The notes under the pieces were generated by a model, which did not search any database, was not told the DNA's origin, and saw nothing but the letters and a program-made list of their open reading frames with translations. DNA of 64,000 bases, from contig CAVQBL010000016.1 in the NCBI GenBank assembly GCA_963710715.1, positions 558,001-622,000 on the forward strand. Direction: 5' to 3'. This document shows positions 58,321-64,000 of the stretch, piece after piece. The translations under genes and the position numbers were made by a program. Source of the stretch: CAVQBL01 sp963710715 (GTDB lineage Bacteria > Pseudomonadota > Gammaproteobacteria > DSM-16500). Every line of letters begins with the position of its first letter. Within the stretch, counting starts at the first letter, position 1.

Positions 58321-58406
58321 TGGGCCTTTATTTAATTTGTGGATTAATTACTCTCGGTTTATTCATTTATTTGTTAGTTGTGTTGTTTAAGCCGGAGTTG
58401 TTTTAG
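58320..58406 (+). CDS. kdpF: KdpF, small subunit of the potassium-transporting ATPase
   Basis: 28 residues: MGLYLICGLITLGLFIYLLV then VLFKPELF. A single membrane helix ending in the KdpF-like LLxPExF tail. It stabilises the KdpABC complex. It starts inside the preceding stop codon and ends two bases before kdpA. Confidence 0.8.
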   Translation: MGLYLICGLITLGLFIYLLVVLFKPELF

Positions 58407-58408
58407 CG

Positions 58409-60199
58409 ATGACCGAAAATGGCATACTCCAAATACTACTCTTTCTGCTCATTGTCCTCCTCCTCGTTAAACCACTCGGCTGGTACATGGCGCAAGTTTA
58501 TGAAAATAAACCCTGCGGATTAAATCGAATTCTAGGCCCATTAGAACGTATTATTTATAAAATTTGTAGCATTGATCCGCGACATGAAATGAATTGGAAA
58601 AATTATTTAATAGCAATGTTGCTTTTCAATTTATTTGGATTGCTGGCAGTCTATGCGATTCAACGATTACAAAGTTTTTTTCCACTCAATCCCGAAAATT
58701 TTTCATCTGTATCTCCCGATCTTGCTTTTAACACGGCAGCAAGTTTTATTACGAATACAGATTGGCAAGCATATGGAGGTGAAAATACATTAAGTTATTT
58801 AACTCAGATGCTCGCACTCACAGTGCAAAATTTTCTTTCTGCAGCAACGGGTATGTCATTATTGGTTGCCTTAATACGTGGTTTGATAAGACATGAGGCG
58901 GCTGGTCTAGGTAATTTTTGGGTGGATATCGTGCGTGGCACACTTTATATATTATTACCACTTTCATTAATACTTGCAGTTGCTTTAGCATCGCAGGGTG
59001 TTATTCAAAATTATAAGCCTTATCAAAAAATGAGTTTGATACAGCCCATTACTTATCAACAAGCGAAAACCAATGCGGCAGGTCAGGCTATCAAAGATGC
59101 TCAAGTCAATACGCAGACAATTCCAATGGGTCCAGTTGCGTCACAAATTGCAATTAAACAATTAGGGACAAATGGTGGCGGATTTTTTAATACCAATTCA
59201 GCGCACCCTTTTGAAAATCCTACACCGTTATCCAATTTTCTTGAAATGTTAGCAATATTACTTATTCCTACCGCGCTTTGTTATACCTTTGGTGTGATGA
59301 TCAAAGATGTTAGACAGGGCTTTGCAGTGTTTCTTGCGATGCTAATAATATTTGTGCCTTTAATGTTGGTTGTTGTTGCTGTGGAGCAAAAAGGGAATCC
59401 TATGTTCGTACAAATGGGTATTGATCCAGCGCCTCAAAAGCATGCATATCCCGGTGGGAATATGGAAGGTAAAGAAACGCGATTTGGTATTGTAAATTCT
59501 GGTCTCTGGGCTGCAGCGACTACAACGACTTCGAATGGCTCAGTGAATGCTATGCTTGATTCTTTTACTCCGCTGGGTGGTTTAATACCATTATGGCTAA
59601 TGCATTTGGGTGAAGTTGTATTTGGCGGAGTAGGTTCCGGATTGTATGGAATGTTGATGCTAGTGATCATCACCGTTTTTGTCGCAGGCCTTATGGTGGG
59701 AAGAACACCGGAATATTTAGGTAAAAAAATAGAACCTTATGAAATGAAAATGGCATCCATTGCTGTGTTGCTGATGCCGATGATTGTATTGTTGTTAACT
59801 GCAGTTGGAGTTGTCACCAACATGGGAACAAGTTCTATTGCAAATCCGGGGGCGCACGGATTTACTGAAGTTCTCTATGCATTTACTTCTATGGGAAATA
59901 ATAATGGCAGCGCTTTCGCAGGTTTAAATGCGAATACACCTTTTTATAATATCGTGGGTGGCATAGAAATATTGGTATTACGTTTCTGGATTGCAATTCC
60001 TATGTTAGCGATTGCTGGATCGTTGGTAAAGAAAAAAATTGTTCCGAGTAGTTCTGGAACTCTTCCAACACACACGCCTCTTTTTATTACTCTTTTAGTG
60101 AGTGTGACACTGATAATAGGTGCACTGAGTTTTTTCCCGGCTTTAGTTTTGGGTCCCATCGTTGAAGCGCTTATGCTTTGGGGGCAGTATGGGCACTAA
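58409..60199 (+). CDS. kdpA: KdpA, potassium-channel-like subunit of the Kdp ATPase
   Basis: 596 residues with about ten membrane segments. Selectivity-filter loops are visible: AASFITNTDWQAYGGENTLSY, QLGTNGGGFFNTNSAHPFENP and TSMGNNNGSAFAG. KdpA binds and conducts K+ while KdpB supplies energy. The length is slightly above E. coli KdpA (557). The ATG lies two bases after kdpF. Confidence 0.95.
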   Translation: MTENGILQILLFLLIVLLLVKPLGWYMAQVYENKPCGLNRILGPLERIIYKICSIDPRHEMNWKNYLIAMLLFNLFGLLAVYAIQRLQSFFPLNPENFSSVSPDLAFNTAASFITNTDWQAYGGENTLSYLTQMLALTVQNFLSAATGMSLLVALIRGLIRHEAAGLGNFWVDIVRGTLYILLPLSLILAVALASQGVIQNYKPYQKMSLIQPITYQQAKTNAAGQAIKDAQVNTQTIPMGPVASQIAIKQLGTNGGGFFNTNSAHPFENPTPLSNFLEMLAILLIPTALCYTFGVMIKDVRQGFAVFLAMLIIFVPLMLVVVAVEQKGNPMFVQMGIDPAPQKHAYPGGNMEGKETRFGIVNSGLWAAATTTTSNGSVNAMLDSFTPLGGLIPLWLMHLGEVVFGGVGSGLYGMLMLVIITVFVAGLMVGRTPEYLGKKIEPYEMKMASIAVLLMPMIVLLLTAVGVVTNMGTSSIANPGAHGFTEVLYAFTSMGNNNGSAFAGLNANTPFYNIVGGIEILVLRFWIAIPMLAIAGSLVKKKIVPSSSGTLPTHTPLFITLLVSVTLIIGALSFFPALVLGPIVEALMLWGQYGH

Positions 60200-62253
60200 A
60201 ATTTCATCCTGGAATATTGATATTTTAAAGTTAGCAATACGCGATTCATTCTTAAAATTATCTCCTCGTCATCAAATCCGTAATCCTGTCATGTTCACAG
60301 TTTATGTAGGATCTATTCTGACATCCGCTCTTTTTATCCAAGCGTTGATAGGAGACAAAGATGCGCCAGCCGGTTTTATTTTAGCAATTACATTATGGCT
60401 TTGGTTCACATTACTATTCGCTAATTTTGCTGAAGCCATGGCAGAAGGACGTGGAAAAGCGCAAGCACAAGCTTTACGTAAAGCACGACGTGAAATTCAA
60501 GCAAAAAAATTAACCCGGCCTGCTCGAAACGCAAAAGTGACATTGGTTCAATCCGCGAGTCTGCGTGCGGATGATATTGTATTAGTTGAAGCGGGGGATC
60601 TTATTCCGAGTGACGGAGAAGTGGTGGAAGGTATCGCATCGGTAAATGAAAGTGCAATTACCGGTGAAAGTGCACCCGTTATTCGTGAGAGTGGTGGTGA
60701 TCGTAGCGCTGTTACGGGTGGAACGCAAATTATTTCTGATTGGCTGATTGTGCGTATCACTGCAAATCCGGGAGAAACATTTTTAGATCAAATGATTGCA
60801 CTGGTAGAAGGCGCCAAGCGTCAAAAAACGCCGAATGAATTAGCACTCACGATTTTGCTGGCTGCGCTGACTCTGGTTTTTTTATTAGTTTGTGCAACGT
60901 TATTGCCGTTTTCAATATACAGTGCAGCCGCGGTTAGAATAGGAAAAGTTGTTTCAATCACGGTGTTAGTTGCTTTATTTGTTTGCCTTAGCTCCCACAA
61001 CAATTGGTGGATTGCTTTCTGCGATTGGCATTGCTGGAATGGATCGCATGATTCGCGCCAATGTTATTGCGTTGTCTGGACGAGCGGTGGAAGCAGCAGG
61101 TGATGTTGATATTTTAATTTTAGATAAAACCGGTACGATTACTCTTGGTAATCGGCAAGCAACAGAATTTATTCCCGCTGAGGGGGTGCGCATCGATGCA
61201 TTAGCCGATGCTGCACAACTTGCATCACTCGCGGATGAAACGCCTGAAGGGCGCAGTATAGTTGTTTTAGCTAAAGAAAAATATGGATTGCGTGGTCGAG
61301 ATATTGTGGAGCTGGGCGCAACATTTATTCCTTTTACTGCACAAACGAGAATGAGTGGCGCGAATTTACCGGGACGACAAATTCGTAAAGGTGCGGCTGA
61401 GGCGATTGAAAATTATCTCAAAGAGTTAGGCGGATGCATTCCTGCTTCCCTGCAAAAAAGTGTGGAATTGATTGCACGCAAAGGAGGAACTCCTCTTGTG
61501 GTTGCTGAAGGATCTCATGTTTTAGGTGTGATTCATCTCAAAGATATTGTAAAAGGTGGAATTCGCGAACGTTTTTTTGAGCTGCGTAAAATGGGTATTA
61601 AAACTATCATGGTAACAGGAGATAATCCGTTAACAGCAGCTGCCATTGCTGCAGAAGCCGGAGTTGATGATTTCCTAGCAAACGCAACACCGGAAGATAA
61701 GCTAAAATTGATTCGTCGCTTGCAAGGGGAAGGTCATTTGGTTGCTATGACAGGGGATGGGACGAATGATGCACCCGCACTCGCGCAAGCAGATGTCGCT
61801 GTAGCAATGAATACAGGCACACAAGCAGCAAAAGAAGCAGGAAATCTCGTTGATTTAGATTCGAATCCAACCAAATTAATTGAAGTGGTAGAAATTGGAA
61901 AGCAATTATTAATGACACGTGGCGCATTAACGACGTTTAGCATCGCAAATGATGTCGCAAAATATTTCGCAATTTTGCCGGCGGCATTTGCTGGCACCTA
62001 TCCTGCGCTCAATGCTTTAAATATCATGCATCTTGAAACACCACAAAGCGCAATTTTATCTGCCGTTATTTTTAATGCCTTAATTATTATTTTTTTGATT
62101 CCGCTGGCTTTACGCGGTGTCACATATCGGCGTGTATCAGCTGCGAGTTTATTGCGTAATAATGTGTTTATTTATGGTTTAGGCGGATTGGTGATTCCGT
62201 TTATAGGGATAAAGATTATTGATTTAATCTTAAATAGGTTTGGGAATGACATA
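60189..62253 (+). pseudogene. kdpB: KdpB, P-type ATPase subunit, with one frameshift
   Basis: Start ATG at 60189 (MGTKISSW), overlapping the kdpA stop. The first frame holds ITGESAPV (actuator domain TGES) and the first membrane helices; near 60985 an extra base shifts the frame between VALFVCL and APTTIGGLLSAIGIAGMDR. The second frame holds the phosphorylation site DKTGT (aspartate codon at 61123), MVTGDNPLTA and TGDGTNDAPALAQADVAVAM (hinge). Together about 688 residues, normal for KdpB. Everything around the break is conserved, so a sequencing error is likely. The kdpB frame runs without a stop into kdpC. Confidence 0.92.
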
Positions 62254-62880
62254 ATGTTAGCAAATATTATCAAACAAATAAGAACCGCTGTTATTTTGCT
62301 TATTCTTTTTAGCATCTTAACTGGCTTAATTTATCCTCTGGTTGTAACCGGGCTCGCACAACTGTTATTTCCATGGCAAGCAAATGGTAGTATTATTCAG
62401 CAAAATGGCAAAGTCGTTGGATCAGCATTAATCGGTCAAGCGTTTACCGATCCAAAATATTTTTGGAGCCGACCTTCGGCTACAACACCATTTTCTTATA
62501 ATGCTGAAAACTCATCAGGCTCTAATTTAGGGCCATCTAACCCTGATTTTTTATCTGCAGTTAGAGAGCGGGTTGCAAATTTACATAAAGCAGATCCACA
62601 AAATCAAAATTTAATTCCAGTGGATTTAGTGACTGCATCCGGTAGTGGTTTGGATCCGGAAATAAGTCCAGTAGCTGCTTTTTATCAAGCACATCGTATT
62701 GCAGTTGCGCGTGGTTTGCCTGAAAAAGATATTCATGAATTGATAGAAGGTTTAATTAAAAAGAGAACGTTTCGAATTTTAGGCGAGCCCCGAGTGAATG
62801 TGTTGGAATTGAACCTTGCTTTAACCCGTCATCGCGAGGCCGCGAAGCGTTTGGCTGTGGCGATCAAGGATAAAAAATAA
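62254..62880 (+). CDS. kdpC: KdpC subunit, with a repeat-derived C-terminus
   Basis: From ATG 62254: one N-terminal membrane helix (IRTAVILLILFSILTGLIYPLVV), then GLAQLLFPWQANGSII, SALIGQAFTDPKYFWSRPSA, SSGSNLGPSNPDF and SGSGLDPEISPVAAFYQAHRIA, all KdpC signatures. KdpC usually ends shortly after VNVLELNLAL; here 18 more residues (TRHREAAKRLAVAIKDKK) are encoded by half of a REP-like element (62827-62868). Its frame is continuous with kdpB; whether that is a true fusion or results from a one-base error near 62245 is open, since GGGAATGACATAATG contains TGA and TAA in the other frames. Confidence 0.88.
   Translation: MLANIIKQIRTAVILLILFSILTGLIYPLVVTGLAQLLFPWQANGSIIQQNGKVVGSALIGQAFTDPKYFWSRPSATTPFSYNAENSSGSNLGPSNPDFLSAVRERVANLHKADPQNQNLIPVDLVTASGSGLDPEISPVAAFYQAHRIAVARGLPEKDIHELIEGLIKKRTFRILGEPRVNVLELNLALTRHREAAKRLAVAIKDKK
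62827..62868 (+). repeat. REP-like half element inside the kdpC 3' end
   Basis: cgtcatcgcgaggccgcgaag and the following bases match the left arm of the element at 58068 with about three differences over 42 bases. It is read in frame as the last codons of kdpC. Confidence 0.8.
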
Positions 62881-64000
62881 TGTCACACCAACGCCGTCTT
62901 AGTCCTGAAAAATTATTGCAACGTGTGCAAGAAGAAGAGCGCCAAGAGCAACGTGGCAAATTAAAAATTTATCTAGGCGCAGCACCGGGTGTAGGAAAGA
63001 CTTATACGATGTTACAAGATGCACGCGAAAAACGTGCGCAAGAACTCGATGTGGTTGTCGGTTTGGTTGAAACGCATGGGCGTCGTGAAATTGAATCTTT
63101 GCTTAAAGATATTGAAATTTTACCGCGACAAATGATTGATTATCGAGGGCAGCAACTATCAGAATTTGATTTAGATGCAGCATTGAAACGTCGACCCGGC
63201 TTGATTTTGATTGACGAAATGGCACATACGAATGCCCCCGGGTCACGCCATACTAAACGTTGGCAAGATATAAAAGAAATTTTAGATCGCGGAATTGATG
63301 TTTATACCACCCTCAATGTGCAGCATATTGAAAGTCTCAATGATGTCGTCGCACAAATAATTAATGCGCCTATCAAAGAAACTGTCCCTGACTCCATGTT
63401 AGAGCTAGCAGACACCATCGTATTGGTTGATTTGCCACCTGAAGAACTGTTAAGACGTTTGCAAGAAGGAAAAGTGTATATTCCAAAGCAAGCAGAAATT
63501 GCAACGGAACATTTTTTCCGTAAAGGTAATTTGATAGCGTTGCGTGAATTAGCTTTGCGCGCCACAGCAGAGCGTGTGAGTGCGCAAGTGCTGTTGTATC
63601 GGCAGGGGCAAGGTATTAAACATGTTTGGCCAACAAGAGAAAAAATACTGGTTTGTGTAGGATCCAGCGCTGAATCGGCAAAAATTATTCGCACAGCGCG
63701 ACGCATGGCGGCCAGTTTACAAACCGAATGGGTTGCTGTGCATGTGGATGCAGCGCGATTGCGATTGTCTGAAGAACAGCATAATAGTGCAATTCAAAAT
63801 TTACGTTTAGCTGAACAGTTGGGAGCAGAAACGAGAATTTTAGCAGGCGTGGATATTGTAGACGAAATTATTAGTTTTGCGCGTGAACAAAATATTACGA
63901 CTATGGTGATAGGTAAACGTGTTCGTCCGCGCTGGAGAGGATTATTTTCTCGTAATTTAGCGGATGAATTAACTCGCTATAGTGGTGAAATTGATGTTTA
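62880..64000 (+). CDS. kdpD: KdpD sensor histidine kinase, N-terminal part (cut by window end)
   Basis: The ATG shares its A with the kdpC stop (TAATG). The first 373 residues are visible. The KdpD domain has Walker A GAAPGVGKTYT (about 33-43), VVVGLVETHGRRE, LIDEMAHTNAPGSRH (Walker B region) and DVYTTLNVQHIESLNDVV; from about residue 255 a USP-like domain begins (ILVCVGSSAESAKIIRTARRMA), ending in GKRVRPRWRGLFSRNLADEL. Membrane and kinase domains lie beyond the window. KdpD senses potassium or turgor limitation and with KdpE activates the kdp operon. Confidence 0.95.
   Translation, partial: MSHQRRLSPEKLLQRVQEEERQEQRGKLKIYLGAAPGVGKTYTMLQDAREKRAQELDVVVGLVETHGRREIESLLKDIEILPRQMIDYRGQQLSEFDLDAALKRRPGLILIDEMAHTNAPGSRHTKRWQDIKEILDRGIDVYTTLNVQHIESLNDVVAQIINAPIKETVPDSMLELADTIVLVDLPPEELLRRLQEGKVYIPKQAEIATEHFFRKGNLIALRELALRATAERVSAQVLLYRQGQGIKHVWPTREKILVCVGSSAESAKIIRTARRMAASLQTEWVAVHVDAARLRLSEEQHNSAIQNLRLAEQLGAETRILAGVDIVDEIISFAREQNITTMVIGKRVRPRWRGLFSRNLADELTRYSGEIDV

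Overview
The window looks like the chromosome of an AT-rich gammaproteobacterium of the order Legionellales (Coxiella/Legionella-like, intracellular). The main evidence is an isolated icmF plus dotU/icmH pair without other type VI secretion genes, the gammaproteobacterial core block accB-accC-prmA-fis, a type II secretion gspC, and several large unrecognised proteins preceded by tandem TTAA repeats of the PmrA type, as on Dot/Icm effector genes. No tRNA, rRNA or CRISPR array was seen.

Layout. (1) 1-2.3 kb: a frameshifted IS1634-type transposase cut by the window edge, then a MazEF-like toxin-antitoxin pair on the plus strand. (2) 2.3-27.1 kb, minus strand: a giant modular polyketide synthase without working acyltransferase domains (trans-AT type). 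In transcription order I read KS1 - AT-like remnant - ECH - ACP1 - KS2 - DH - KR - ACP2 - KS3 - DH - ACP3 - KS4 - DH - ACP4 - KS5 - KR - ACP5 - KS6 - DH - KR - ACP6 - KS7 - end. It is cut by many frameshifts, densest at 15.95-19.8 kb, and contains long near-identical internal repeats. No thioesterase, trans-acting AT or HMG synthase gene is in view. (3) 27.3-32.1 kb: accessory genes: a FabG-like reductase with an internal stop, a broken FadB/FadJ-like hydratase/dehydrogenase, a free ACP, an inverted second copy of that ACP across a palindrome, and a decayed acyl-CoA dehydrogenase. (4) 32.3-36.1 kb: an ankyrin-like coiled-coil protein and a convergent protein resembling a mitochondrial carrier. 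(5) 36.2-45.6 kb, minus strand: icmF, dotU, fis, prmA, accC, accB, a DedA membrane protein and rsmJ. (6) 45.6-57 kb: a large partly disordered protein, gspC, a Sel1-like lipoprotein, gloB, then a cluster of unrecognised proteins, one with a YopJ-like His/Asp/Cys pattern, and a histone-like basic peptide. (7) 57.4-64 kb: an NAD(P)-binding protein and the high-affinity potassium system kdpFABC with the start of kdpD.

How it fits together. The PKS and its accessory genes would make a polyketide with a possible beta-branch and perhaps an ACP-bound special unit. The icmF/dotU pair would stabilise a Dot/Icm secretion machine, and five unrecognised genes share a promoter element that suggests one PmrA-like regulon of secreted effectors.

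Caution on frameshifts. accC, normally essential, carries a single-base frameshift here, and so does kdpB. Several other breaks sit at homopolymers. Part of the apparent gene decay, including in the PKS, may therefore be assembly or sequencing error.
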